Source: CAIWHR01 sp963811685
GTDB taxonomy: Bacteria; Pseudomonadota; Gammaproteobacteria; Burkholderiales; Casimicrobiaceae
Direction: 5' to 3'
DNA length: 64,000 nt
NCBI GenBank assembly: GCA_963811685.1
Contig: CAWESK010000010.1
Span: 248,001 to 312,000, forward strand
Part shown: positions 55,674 through 64,000 of the stretch, one piece after another
Layout of the letters: each line of letters begins with the position of its first letter
Numbering within the stretch: position 1 is the first letter of the stretch
Translations under genes and position numbers: made by a program
The notes under the pieces: generated by a model
What the model saw: the letters and a program-made list of their open reading frames with translations, nothing else
Told to the model about the DNA's origin: nothing
Database searches by the model: none

Positions 55674-58610
55674 ATGGAATACATCCGCATCCGCGGCGCG
55701 CGCACGCACAACCTCAAGAACATCAACCTCGAGCTGCCGCGCCAGCGGCTGATCGTCGTGACGGGGCTTTCCGGGTCGGGCAAGAGCTCGCTCGCGTTCG
55801 ACACGCTCTACGCCGAGGGTCAGCGACGGTACGTCGAGTCGCTGTCGGCGTACGCGCGGCAGTTCCTGCAGCTCATGGAAAAGCCCGACGTCGACCTGAT
55901 CGAGGGCCTGTCGCCGGCGATCTCGATCGAGCAGAAGGCGACCTCGCACAACCCGCGCTCGACGGTGGGCACCGTCACCGAGATCCACGACTACCTGCGG
56001 CTCCTCTACGCGCGCGTCGGCGACCCCTACTGCCCGGATCACCCCGAGCAGAAGCTCGCCGCGATGACGATCTCGCAGATGGTCGACGCCACGCTCGCCT
56101 TTCCCGAGGACACGAAGCTGATGATCCTCGCGCCCGTCGTCGTCAACCGGAAGGGCGAGCAGCTGGAGCTCTTCGTCGAGCTCCGCGCGAAGGGGTTCGT
56201 GCGCGTCCGCGTCGACGGCAAGGTGCACGAGATCGACGCCGTGCCGCGGCTCGCGAAGAATTCGAAGCACACGGTCGAGGTCGTCGTCGACCGCCTCAAG
56301 GTAAACGCGGAATTCAAGCAGCGGCTGGCCGAGTCGTTCGAGACGGCGCTGCGCCATGGCGACGGTCGCGCGATCGTCGTCGAGATGGACAAGGAAAATG
56401 AGGAACCGCGGGAGCATCTGTTCTCGGCGAAGTTCGCGTGCCCGATCTGCAACTACTCGCTCTCCGAGCTCGAGCCGCGGCTCTTCTCGTTCAACAGCCC
56501 GATGGGCGCGTGCCCGCGCTGCGACGGCCTGGGCTCGATCAGCTTCTTCGATCCGAAGCGCGTGGTCGCCTTCCCGCAGCTGTCGCTCGCGTCCGGCGCG
56601 ATCAAGGGCTGGGACCGGCGCAACCAGTTCTACTACCAGCTGCTCGGAAGCCTCGCGAAGCACGCGGGGTTCGATCTCGAGCGTCCCTTCGGCAAGCTGC
56701 CGGAGCGTGTCCAGCAGCTCGTCCTCTACGGCAGCGGCGACGAGACGATTCCGTTCACCTACTTGTCCGAGCGCGGCAAGCCGATGGTGCGCGAGCACGC
56801 GTTCGAAGGGATCATTCCCAACCTCGAGCGCCGGTACCGCGAGACCGATTCGGTGATGGTGCGCGAAGAGCTCGCGAAATACCTCAATTCGAAGCCCTGC
56901 CCCGAATGCGGCGGCACCCGGCTGCGGCGCGAGGCGCGCTTCGTCAAGGTCGGCGAAGGCGCCGCGGCGCGCGCGATCTTCGAAGTATCGGCGCTCGCGC
57001 TCAAGGACGCGTCCGCCTATTTCTCCGATCTGAAGCTCGAAGGCCAGAAGCTCGCGATCGCCGAGAAGATCGTCAAGGAGATCGTGAGCCGGCTCGCGTT
57101 TCTCAACAACGTCGGGCTCGATTACCTGTCGCTCGACCGCTCGGCGGAGACGCTCTCCGGCGGCGAGTCGCAGCGGATCCGCCTCGCCTCGCAGATCGGA
57201 TCCGGGCTCACGGGCGTCATGTACGTGCTGGACGAGCCGTCGATCGGATTGCACCAGCGCGACAACGACCGCCTGCTCGCGACGCTGAAGCACCTGCGCG
57301 ATCTCGGCAACAGCGTGATCGTCGTCGAGCACGACCACGATGCGATCTGCGCGGCCGATTACATCGTCGACATGGGACCGGGCGCCGGCGAGCACGGCGG
57401 GCAGGTGGTCGCGCAGGGCACGCCCGAGGAGATCCGGCTCGCGACGCATTCGCTCACCGGCCAGTATCTCGCCGGCCATCGGCAGATCCCGATGCCGCCG
57501 CATCGCCTGCGCGCCGATCCCGCGCGCATTCTCACCATCACCGGCGCCACCGGCAACAACCTGCGCGAAGTCGCGCTCAACCTGCCGATCGGCCTCTTCG
57601 TATGCGTCACCGGCGTCTCCGGCTCGGGGAAGTCGACGCTCATCAACGATACGCTCTACCACGCCGTCGCGCGTGCGCTCTACGGCAGCACGACCGAGCC
57701 CGCGCCGTTCCGCGAGATGATCGGCCTCGAGTACTACGACAAGGTGATCAGCGTCGACCAGAGCCCGATCGGCCGCACGCCGCGGTCGAATCCGGCGACG
57801 TACACGGGGCTCTTCACGCCGATCCGCGAGCTCTTCGCCCAGGTGAAGGAAGCGCGCGAGCGCGGCTACGGTCCCGGGCGCTTCTCGTTCAACGTGAAGG
57901 GCGGCCGCTGCGAGGCATGCCAGGGCGATGGCCTCATCAAGGTCGAGATGCACTTCCTGCCCGACGTCTACGTGCCCTGCGATGTCTGCCACGGCCAGCG
58001 CTACAACCGCGAGACGCTGGAGATCCGCTACAAGGACCGCAACATCCACGAGGTCCTCGCGATGACGGTGGAGCAGGCGTTCGCGTTCTTCGAGCCGGTG
58101 CCCGCCGTCGCCCGAAAGCTCTCGACGCTGCTCGACGTCGGCCTGGGCTACATCACGCTGGGCCAATCGGCGACGACCCTGTCGGGCGGCGAGGCGCAGC
58201 GCGTGAAGCTGGCGCTCGAGCTGTCCAAGCGCGACACCGGCCGCACGCTCTACATCCTCGACGAGCCGACGACCGGCCTTCATTTCCACGACATCGAGAT
58301 GCTGCTCACGGTGCTGCACCGCCTGCGCGACCACGGCAATACGGTGGTCGTGATCGAGCACAATCTCGACGTCATCAAGACCGCCGACTGGATCATCGAC
58401 CTCGGACCCGAGGGCGGCGGCGGAGGGGGGCGCATCATCGCCGAAGGACCGCCGGAAGAGATCGTCAAGGTCGCGGCGAGTCACACCGGTCACTACCTCC
58501 GCCCGGTGCTCGATGCGCACGCGGCGCGGCGCGGGCGCGATGCGCCGCGCGCCACCGCGCGGTCCGCGCCCCCCCGCGGCCGCAAGGCGTCCGGCGATCT
58601 TCTCGGCTGA
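55674..58610 (+). CDS. uvrA: Excinuclease ABC subunit A
   Basis: 978 residues, damage sensor of nucleotide excision repair. Both ABC modules are complete: Walker A GLSGSGKSSLAFDTLY near 31-45 and GVSGSGKSTLINDTLYHA near 655; signatures LSGGESQRIRLASQI and LSGGEAQRVKLALELSKR; Walker B VLDEPSIGLHQRD and ILDEPTTGLHFHD. Zinc modules are CPICNY...CPRC and CEACQGDG...CDVC. MEYIRIRGARTHNLKN fixes ATG 55674. The final 35 residues are Arg/Ala-rich and variable. The frame is clean throughout. Confidence 0.98.
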   Translation: MEYIRIRGARTHNLKNINLELPRQRLIVVTGLSGSGKSSLAFDTLYAEGQRRYVESLSAYARQFLQLMEKPDVDLIEGLSPAISIEQKATSHNPRSTVGTVTEIHDYLRLLYARVGDPYCPDHPEQKLAAMTISQMVDATLAFPEDTKLMILAPVVVNRKGEQLELFVELRAKGFVRVRVDGKVHEIDAVPRLAKNSKHTVEVVVDRLKVNAEFKQRLAESFETALRHGDGRAIVVEMDKENEEPREHLFSAKFACPICNYSLSELEPRLFSFNSPMGACPRCDGLGSISFFDPKRVVAFPQLSLASGAIKGWDRRNQFYYQLLGSLAKHAGFDLERPFGKLPERVQQLVLYGSGDETIPFTYLSERGKPMVREHAFEGIIPNLERRYRETDSVMVREELAKYLNSKPCPECGGTRLRREARFVKVGEGAAARAIFEVSALALKDASAYFSDLKLEGQKLAIAEKIVKEIVSRLAFLNNVGLDYLSLDRSAETLSGGESQRIRLASQIGSGLTGVMYVLDEPSIGLHQRDNDRLLATLKHLRDLGNSVIVVEHDHDAICAADYIVDMGPGAGEHGGQVVAQGTPEEIRLATHSLTGQYLAGHRQIPMPPHRLRADPARILTITGATGNNLREVALNLPIGLFVCVTGVSGSGKSTLINDTLYHAVARALYGSTTEPAPFREMIGLEYYDKVISVDQSPIGRTPRSNPATYTGLFTPIRELFAQVKEARERGYGPGRFSFNVKGGRCEACQGDGLIKVEMHFLPDVYVPCDVCHGQRYNRETLEIRYKDRNIHEVLAMTVEQAFAFFEPVPAVARKLSTLLDVGLGYITLGQSATTLSGGEAQRVKLALELSKRDTGRTLYILDEPTTGLHFHDIEMLLTVLHRLRDHGNTVVVIEHNLDVIKTADWIIDLGPEGGGGGGRIIAEGPPEEIVKVAASHTGHYLRPVLDAHAARRGRDAPRATARSAPPRGRKASGDLLG

Positions 58611-58619
58611 CCGCACGCC

Positions 58620-59090
58620 GTGACGGCGATTCGCATCCGCCGCCCCGACCCGGCGCGCCTCGGCGCGGAAGCCGACGCCGCGATGGCGGTGCAGCGCGCG
58701 GCGATACGGGCGACGCTTCCCGGCCTGCGCGTGCCGCACACGACCGCCGAGGACGCCGCATGGATCCGCGGCATCTTCGCGCGCCATTCGGTCTGGCTCG
58801 CGGTGGACGCCGAGCGCGTCATCGGCATCGCCTCGCGCGACGGCGAGTGGGTGCTGCAGCTCTATGTCGCGCCCGAGCGTACCGGGGAAGGGATCGGCCA
58901 GGGTCTTCTCGACATGCTGCTGGCCGAGGCGGCGCCGCTGGGCGTTCTGCGCCTGTGGACGTTTCAGCGCAATGCAGGCGCGAGACGCTTCTACGAGCGC
59001 AATCGCTTCATCGCGGTCGAGTTCGGCGACGGGTCCGGCAACGAGGAAGGCGAGCCCGACGTGCGCTACGAGCGATCGCTCGTGCGTTAA
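58620..59090 (+). CDS. GNAT-family N-acetyltransferase
   Basis: 156 residues from GTG 58620, 9 nt after uvrA. The acetyl-CoA motif A is LQLYVAPERTGEGIGQGLLD, with GEGIG as the pyrophosphate loop; motif B reads LRLWTFQRNAGARRFYERNR, then FIAVEFGDG. The length is typical of single-domain GNATs. The acceptor is unknown. It may be co-transcribed with uvrA. It converges on the V-ATPase operon, 15 nt from its last gene. Confidence 0.9.
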   Translation: MTAIRIRRPDPARLGAEADAAMAVQRAAIRATLPGLRVPHTTAEDAAWIRGIFARHSVWLAVDAERVIGIASRDGEWVLQLYVAPERTGEGIGQGLLDMLLAEAAPLGVLRLWTFQRNAGARRFYERNRFIAVEFGDGSGNEEGEPDVRYERSLVR

Positions 59091-59105
59091 GACCCGCATG
59101 CGGCG

Positions 59106-59705
59106 TCACGACCGCCCGTGCCGCATCCAGATCGCATCCTCCTGCTCGAGCTCCTCGAGGCGCGTCTCGAGGTTACGCACGTCGCGATCGAGCTCCGGCA
59201 GGAGGACGTCCTGCAGCGCGCGGGCGCGGCGCACCGAACGCTTGTATTCGAGAGACAGGCGCGCGAGATTGCCGCTGTTCGCGGCGAGGGGCGCAGCGGC
59301 GGACGACAGCGCGGTGAAGGCGCGGCGGCAGGCCTCGGCCTCGGGCGATGCATCGAAGGCGCGCGCGGCCACCAGGGGGTCGCCCGCGAGTTCCGCCTCC
59401 TGCAGCGGCACGCCCATCAGCACGCGCGCGGTGCGCGCCAGCGTTCCCTGCGCGGGATCGACGGCGGGATAGACCTCCAGGCCGTGGAGCCCGTGGCGGG
59501 CGATCGCGTCCCGCAACCGGTCGATCGCGGCGGCGAAGGCCGTCGCGAAAGCGCGCTGCAGCACGTCGTAGCGTTCCAGCTGGCGCAGCATTTCGCCGGC
59601 GAGCAACAGGCATTTCTCATCGAGGAACACGTATCCGTCGTGCATCGCACGACGCTCGTCCCTCATCTCGAGGACCACGCTGCGCGTGGGGGTTGCGTCG
59701 CTCAT
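59106..59705 (-). CDS. atpD: V-type ATPase subunit D
   Basis: 199 residues, the central-stalk coiled coil. RSVVLEMRDERRAMHDGYVF near the N-terminus and the C-terminal RLSLEYKRSVRRARALQDVL, LPELDRDVRNLETRLEELEQ and DAIWMRHGR agree with the D family, where the two ends form the long antiparallel coiled coil. ATG 59705 overlaps the subunit B stop by 4 nt. Last gene of the operon; G-type or other accessory genes are not seen after it. Confidence 0.88.
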   Translation of the reverse strand: MSDATPTRSVVLEMRDERRAMHDGYVFLDEKCLLLAGEMLRQLERYDVLQRAFATAFAAAIDRLRDAIARHGLHGLEVYPAVDPAQGTLARTARVLMGVPLQEAELAGDPLVAARAFDASPEAEACRRAFTALSSAAAPLAANSGNLARLSLEYKRSVRRARALQDVLLPELDRDVRNLETRLEELEQEDAIWMRHGRS

Positions 59706-61090
59706 GCCGGCGTGGCCGCTCGTTTGGCGAGATGCCGTTCGATCTGCGCATCGGACAACCGCGCGAGCTCGGTTTGCGGCAGGCCCGCAAGCAATTGCCA
59801 ACCCGTTGCCATGCTCTCTTCCAGCGTGCGCGCGGCGTCCTGCGCGACGAGCTGCAACTCGAACGCAGTTCCGAACGCGAGATAACGGCGGTCGGTGTCC
59901 GCAAGCCCCTCTTCGCCGACGACGCTCGCCAGGACGCGCGCCTGGACCGCGCGCGCGTACGCGGCGTAGAGCTGGCTCGCGAGCGCCGGGTGGTCGGGAT
60001 CGGTGTATTTGCCTCCGGTGCCGTCCTTCATCAGCCGCGACAGCGACGGCAGCACGTTGACCGGCGGATAGATGCCGCGCCGGTCGAGGTCGCGTGAAAG
60101 CACGATCTGCCCTTCGGTGATGTAGCCGGTCAGATCCGGTATCGGATGGCCGATGTCGTCGGCGGGCATCGTCACGATGGGCAATTGCGTCAGCGTCCCC
60201 GCGCCGCCCTTGATGCACCCGGCGCGCTCGAACAACGTCGCCAGGTCCGAATACATGTATCCCGGAAATCCCTTGCGGCTCGGGATCTCGCCCTTCGACG
60301 ACGACACCTCCCGCAGCGCCTCGGCGTAGTTCGTCATGTCGGTCAGGATCACGAGCACGTGCTTGCCGCAATGAAAGGCGAGGTACTCGGCCGCGGTCAG
60401 CGCGAAGCGCGGCGTCAAGAGCCGCTGCGTCGATGAGTCGCTCGCCAGATTGAGGAACAGCGCGGTGCGCTCGAGCGCGCCGCTTTGCTCGAGGCTGCGC
60501 CGGAAGTACTCGGCGCTGTCGTAGGGCACGCCGATGCCGGCGAACACGATGGCGAACTCGCCGCTGCCGGCATTGCGGATCCGCGCGTGCGTGGCGATGT
60601 CGACTGCAAGGCGGTCGTGCGGGAGGCCGCCGCCCGAGAACAGCGGCAGCTTCTGTCCGCGCACGAGGCTGTTCATGAGGTCGAGCGTGGTGACGCCGGT
60701 TTCGATGAAGTCGCGCGGCATCGCCCGCGCCACCGGATTGACCGGCAGGCCGTCGATGCGCAGGCGCTCCCGCGCGGCGAGCGGCGGGCCGCCGTCGATC
60801 ACCTGCCCGACGCCGTTGAACACGCGGCCCAGGATCGATGGCGCAACGCCGAACGACAACGGTTCCCCGAAAAAGCGCACGACGGTGCCGGCGAGTGTCA
60901 GACCCGCGGTCGCTTCGAGCACCTCGATCGTCATCACGTCGTTGTCGATGGCGGCGACGCGGCCAAGGCGCGGGCCGCCGTCGGTGCCCTGCACCTCGAC
61001 GGCGTCGGCAAGCCCGACGTCGAGCGTTCGGCGCAGGAACAAGAGCGGCCCTTCGAGCCGCGCTGCGGCGCCTTCAGACGTGAGGCGCAT
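59702..61090 (-). CDS. atpB: V-type ATPase subunit B
   Basis: 462 residues, the non-catalytic nucleotide-binding subunit of the V1 head. Family features are PSILGRVFNGVGQVIDGGPP, RAMPRDFIETGVTTLDLMNS, GQKLPLFSGGGLPHDRLA (where a P-loop lysine is replaced, as in all B subunits), LTDMTNYAEALREVSSSKGE, and RKGFPGYMYSDLATLFERAG. It overlaps the subunit A end by 17 nt. The C-terminus QIERHLAKR is as in bacterial V-type B chains. Confidence 0.95.
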   Translation of the reverse strand: MRLTSEGAAARLEGPLLFLRRTLDVGLADAVEVQGTDGGPRLGRVAAIDNDVMTIEVLEATAGLTLAGTVVRFFGEPLSFGVAPSILGRVFNGVGQVIDGGPPLAARERLRIDGLPVNPVARAMPRDFIETGVTTLDLMNSLVRGQKLPLFSGGGLPHDRLAVDIATHARIRNAGSGEFAIVFAGIGVPYDSAEYFRRSLEQSGALERTALFLNLASDSSTQRLLTPRFALTAAEYLAFHCGKHVLVILTDMTNYAEALREVSSSKGEIPSRKGFPGYMYSDLATLFERAGCIKGGAGTLTQLPIVTMPADDIGHPIPDLTGYITEGQIVLSRDLDRRGIYPPVNVLPSLSRLMKDGTGGKYTDPDHPALASQLYAAYARAVQARVLASVVGEEGLADTDRRYLAFGTAFELQLVAQDAARTLEESMATGWQLLAGLPQTELARLSDAQIERHLAKRAATPA

Positions 61091-62840
61091 CGTGCGGCTC
61101 CTTGCGCTTGGTCATCGCCTCGAACTCGTGCTCGACCGCTTCGGACAACCCGGCGAGGCGCGGAAGCTCGGCATCGCCGATGTCCTCGCCCAGCCGCTGC
61201 AGCGGCCGCACGCATTGCATCTGCGCAATGTCCGTCGGCGTCGCGCCCAGCGCAAGCGCGCGCTCGGCAAGGTCGAAGAAATGATCGAGCAGGCGCATCA
61301 TCGCGGCTTGCCGCGCCGGCGAGCAAACGCGGTCGTTGTCCGAGTACGCGGACTGGCGCAGGAACGCGTCGTTGACGAGCCCCGCGCAGAACAGCGAGAG
61401 CTGCTGCCGCGCGGGCAGGGCGTCCCGGCCGATGATGCGCGCCATCCGCTCGAGTCGCGCCTCCTCGTCCAGCAGCGTCAGGAACCGGCGGCGCAGCGCG
61501 AACCAGCGGTCGTTGCCTTGTGCTGCCCACCAGGGCGCGAAGTCGCGTGCGTCCTCGGCGTAGGACTGCAGGGGGTTGATCGCGGGATAGAAGCGCGCCT
61601 GCGCACGCTTGACGTCGAGCGCCCAGAACGACTTGACGTAGCGCTTTGTATGCGATGTGACCGGCTCCGAAAAGTCGCCCGACGGCGGGCTGATCGCGCC
61701 GATGATCGTCACCGACCCGGTGCCGCCGGCGAGCGGCTCGACGAGCGCGGCCCGCTCGTAGAAGTCGGCGAGACGCGACGACAGATAGGCCGGATAGCCG
61801 CCCTCGCCCGGCAGTTCGCCGAAGCGTCCCGACACTTCGCGCAACGCCTCGGCCCAACGCGAAGTGGAGTCGGCCATCAGCGCGACATGGAGCCCCTGAT
61901 CGCGAAAATACTCGGCGACGGTGACGGCGGAATAGATCGACGCCTCGCGCGCCGCCACCGGCATGTTCGACGTGTTCGCAATGATTACCGTGCGCTCCAT
62001 CAGCGGACGGCCGGTGCGCGGATCGGTGAGCTCGGGGAATTCCTCGAGGACGCCCGCCATCTCGTTGCCGCGCTCGCCGCAGCCCAGGTAGACGATGACG
62101 TCGGCGTTGCAGCCTTTCGCCAGTGCTTCGAGCAGCACCGTCTTGCCGGTTCCGAACCCGCCCGGAATCGCGGCCTTGCCGCCTTGCGCAACGGGGAACA
62201 GGCTGTCGAGGATGCGCTGACCGGTGACGAGCGGCGCCTTCGTCGCCAGGCGCGCCGCGACCGGGCGCGTTTTGCGCACCGGCCATGTGTGCGTCATCGC
62301 GAGCAGGTATTCGCGACCCGCGGCGTCGCGCAACGTGGCGACGACCGCGTCGTCCGCGTATTCTCCCGGCGCGGCGACGGCGACGACGGTGCCGGCGATG
62401 TCCGGCGGGACCAGGCATTTCTGCACGATGCCGTTCGCCGACGTCGCCGTGCCCAGGATCGCTCCGCCGCGCACGGTCGCGCCGCACGCCACGCTCGACG
62501 CGAATGCGAACGATCGCGGCACCGAGGCGCGCCTGCCGGGCTGCACGCTGACCGTTTCCGGACCGGCGAGCGGTCGGAGCAGGCCGTCGAAGATATGCCC
62601 GAGCAATCCGGGCCCGAGGGGAATCGCGAGCGGCGTGCCGTCGCCCTCGACGATGGCGCCGGGTCGCAGCCCCGTCGTGTCCTCGTAGACCTGCGCCGTG
62701 ATTTCGTCGCCATCGAGGCGCACGACCTCGCCCAGCAAGGCGTCGTTGCCCACACGCACCGCTTCGCGCAGCGCGAAGGGTCCGCTCGCTGTCGCGCGCA
62801 GCACGGGCCCGGAAATCCACCGGATCGTCGCCCGGCTCAT
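61074..62840 (-). CDS. atpA: V-type ATPase catalytic subunit A
   Basis: 588 residues, the ATP-hydrolysing or synthesising subunit. The P-loop GGFGTGKTVLLEALAKG is near residue 228, followed by YLGCGERGNEMAGVLEEFPE, IANTSNMPVAAREASIYSAV, MADSTSRWAEALREVSGRFG and GEGGYPAYLSSRLADFYERA. The non-homologous insert of about 80 residues (about 110-200) that separates A from F-type beta is present. ATG 62840 overlaps the subunit E stop by 4 nt. No subunit C gene stands between E and A, where it is common in bacterial V-ATPase operons. Confidence 0.96.
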   Translation of the reverse strand: MSRATIRWISGPVLRATASGPFALREAVRVGNDALLGEVVRLDGDEITAQVYEDTTGLRPGAIVEGDGTPLAIPLGPGLLGHIFDGLLRPLAGPETVSVQPGRRASVPRSFAFASSVACGATVRGGAILGTATSANGIVQKCLVPPDIAGTVVAVAAPGEYADDAVVATLRDAAGREYLLAMTHTWPVRKTRPVAARLATKAPLVTGQRILDSLFPVAQGGKAAIPGGFGTGKTVLLEALAKGCNADVIVYLGCGERGNEMAGVLEEFPELTDPRTGRPLMERTVIIANTSNMPVAAREASIYSAVTVAEYFRDQGLHVALMADSTSRWAEALREVSGRFGELPGEGGYPAYLSSRLADFYERAALVEPLAGGTGSVTIIGAISPPSGDFSEPVTSHTKRYVKSFWALDVKRAQARFYPAINPLQSYAEDARDFAPWWAAQGNDRWFALRRRFLTLLDEEARLERMARIIGRDALPARQQLSLFCAGLVNDAFLRQSAYSDNDRVCSPARQAAMMRLLDHFFDLAERALALGATPTDIAQMQCVRPLQRLGEDIGDAELPRLAGLSEAVEHEFEAMTKRKEPHDAPHV

Positions 62841-63445
62841 GCGTCGATCTCCAGGTGTTTCAGCAGGCTGGCGCCGATCTCCACGCGGTCGGCGACGAGC
62901 CCGGCAAGCGCCGCGTCGATGACATTCCCGGCGGTGGAGATCTTCATGCCTGCGCGGAGCGCTGCGTCGGCAACGAACTGCGGAGGCGTGGCGCAGATGT
63001 CATTGAGCGAAGCCGCGGTGGCGTTGCGCTCGTCGTCCGTCAATCCCGGGGCATGCGCGATGCGCCACGAGCCGCGCGGCAATACGGCGCGCGCTTCAGC
63101 GACGACACGGTCCACCCACGTCTTGCGCGCCGCGCGCTGCTGCCAGCGTTCGCACAGCGCCTGCGGCAACTTTGCGAGCCCCGCGGCAAGGAGGTCCGCC
63201 GCCCGCCGCTGCTCGTGCAAACGACGGTGGGTCTCGAGGCCGGCCCGCGCCGCGCCCACGCTAGCCGCGAACCGGTGGCGCTCCTCGTCGAAGGCTTCGC
63301 GCATGCGTTGCCGCGCTTTTAGATGCGCTGTCGCAAGCGTCTCCGCGGCGCGCTGCCGCGCCTCGCCGACGATCGCGTCGCAGCGGCGGACGCGATCCGC
63401 GGTCACGAGATCGATGAGCGCCTGCATGCGCACCTCGAGCGTCAC
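62837..63445 (-). CDS. V-type ATPase subunit E (peripheral stalk)
   Basis: 202 residues. The N-terminal half is a long charged helix (CDAIVGEARQRAAETLATAH, LKARQRMREAFDEERHRFAA), the C-terminal half a small alpha/beta domain (WVDRVVAEARAVLPRGSW, VIDAALAGLVADRVEIGASL). Size, position between F and A, and shape fit subunit E, though sequence similarity to well-studied E chains is low. It overlaps both neighbours by 4 nt. Confidence 0.75.
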   Translation of the reverse strand: MTLEVRMQALIDLVTADRVRRCDAIVGEARQRAAETLATAHLKARQRMREAFDEERHRFAASVGAARAGLETHRRLHEQRRAADLLAAGLAKLPQALCERWQQRAARKTWVDRVVAEARAVLPRGSWRIAHAPGLTDDERNATAASLNDICATPPQFVADAALRAGMKISTAGNVIDAALAGLVADRVEIGASLLKHLEIDA

Positions 63446-63744
63446 CGCGGATCCTCGAGGCCGAGCTGTCCACGCAGTCGCGTCGCGAGATCCGGCGGCG
63501 CGATCTCGCCGCGAAGGTCGGGGACCAGCAGCACGAGCGGCGAGAGCGCGAGTTCCGCGGCCTCCATGTCGCGCGGCGGGATCCGCGCGGCGGCGGACGC
63601 GGAGATGAGGATCAGCGACGCGGTCTCGCGCACCAATGCCAATGCCGCGCCTTCCGCCCCGGCTGCGGGAATCATGACCTGCGCCCCCGCCAGCCGGAAT
63701 CCGGCGGCGGTTGCCTCGTCGCCGATATAGCAGAGCGTCGACAT
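63442..63744 (-). CDS. V-type ATPase subunit F
   Basis: 100 residues. It starts MSTLCYIGDEATAAGFRLAG, the usual opening of subunit F (a Rossmann-like fold in the central stalk), and includes ASLILISASAAARIP and LVLLVPDLRGEI. It overlaps subunit E by 4 nt and touches the subunit K stop by 1 nt. Confidence 0.85.
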   Translation of the reverse strand: MSTLCYIGDEATAAGFRLAGAQVMIPAAGAEGAALALVRETASLILISASAAARIPPRDMEAAELALSPLVLLVPDLRGEIAPPDLATRLRGQLGLEDPR

Positions 63745-64000
63745 CAGCCGAGCCGGTTGAGGATCAGGATCGACACGATGAGCCCATAGATCGCAATCCC
63801 TTCGGCGAGTCCGACGAGGATCAGCAAGCGGCCGAAGAGCTCGGGCTTTTCAGCCAGGGCGCCGATCGCGGCGGCGCCGACTTTGGCGACGGCATAGCCG
63901 GCGCCCAGCGCCGCAAGCGCCGTGGAAAGTGCCGCGGCGAGCACGCCCAAGGTCGCTGCCTCGGGGCCGAGCCCACCTCCTCCGGCACCTGCCCCGGCGG
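63744..64000 (-). CDS. V-type ATPase subunit K, membrane rotor (5' end outside window)
   Basis: The C-terminal 85 residues are present. An Ala/Gly-rich extracytoplasmic linker leads into helix 1 (LAAALSTALAALGAGYAVAK), the polar loop AEKPELFGRLL, and helix 2 (LVGLAEGIAIYGLIVSILIL) with the ion-carrying Glu. This is a two-helix hairpin, not the duplicated four-helix NtpK. Helix 1 lacks the Gln of Na+-type rotor rings, suggesting protons as the coupling ion, but that is an inference. The gene continues past the right edge, where subunit I is expected. Confidence 0.85.
   Translation of the reverse strand, partial: AGAGAGGGGLGPEAATLGVLAAALSTALAALGAGYAVAKVGAAAIGALAEKPELFGRLLILVGLAEGIAIYGLIVSILILNRLG

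Noticed and set aside
55611..59099. Open frame of 1,162 codons on the minus strand opposite uvrA
   Set aside because: High-GC shadow frame. The plus strand encodes a complete, conserved UvrA and the antisense product resembles no family, being rich in Arg, Asp, Val and Ala.

Overview
The window is about 65-70% GC, densely coded DNA from a bacterium, most likely a betaproteobacterium of Burkholderiales type. Supporting signs are two Bug-family (TctC-like) periplasmic receptors, a cbpA-cbpM pair, the order DUF2889-sucC-sucD-terC-pilA, the block rsmB-DUF3108-purN-purM facing hda, coaBC-dut facing radC, and rpmB-rpmG. No rRNA, tRNA, CRISPR array, transposase or phage gene was seen.

Layout. 1-6.8 kb (minus): a truncated ArgD/AstC aminotransferase with a RidA-like gene, a large methyltransferase/double glycosyltransferase fusion, and two Bug receptors. 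6.9-11.2 kb: an RND efflux pair. 11.3-16.3 kb: a complete ugpBAECQ operon for glycerol-3-phosphate and glycerophosphodiester uptake and use; glycerol kinase lies 8 kb further on. 16.3-18.1 kb: a MarR-MFS pair with an inverted-repeat operator. 18.2-24.1 kb: an unusual cluster of a TPR-methyltransferase, an ATP-grasp protein, a TPR/O-GlcNAc-transferase-like protein and a 98-residue unknown. 25.8-31.7 kb: DUF2889, sucCD, terC, a PP2C phosphatase-FHA pair and a sigma54-driven type IV pilin. 31.8-35 kb: a small methyltransferase, dut, coaBC and radC.

35.3-41.2 kb is the most distinctive part. It encodes a giant exported protein of 21 RCC1 repeats (3 x 7 propeller blades), followed by Ig/Fn3-like linkers and a parallel beta-helix, and then a second exported beta-helix protein related to that C-terminus. 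Both sit between radC and rpmB. 41.3-55.5 kb is mostly conserved chromosomal genes: rpmB-rpmG, cbpAM, an acyl desaturase, an MscS-like channel, rsmB, DUF3108, purN, purM, hda, two small exported Ala/Lys-rich proteins, mnmA, a lipoprotein, ssb and an MFS pump. 55.7-59.1 kb: uvrA and a GNAT acetyltransferase. 59.1-64 kb (minus): a V-type ATPase operon, subunits K-F-E-A-B-D in transcription order, running off the right edge.

Sequence quality. Many genes, including essential ones (dut, coaBC) and pilA, are broken by single-base indels. Most are +1 insertions, often in short G/C runs. They are concentrated in 11.5-14.2, 21-25.5, 28.9-41 and 43-46 kb, while 46-51.7 kb and 54.6-64 kb are clean. The best reading is uncorrected long-read error, not gene decay. 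For affected genes the coordinates span the whole reconstructed gene and each break is described.
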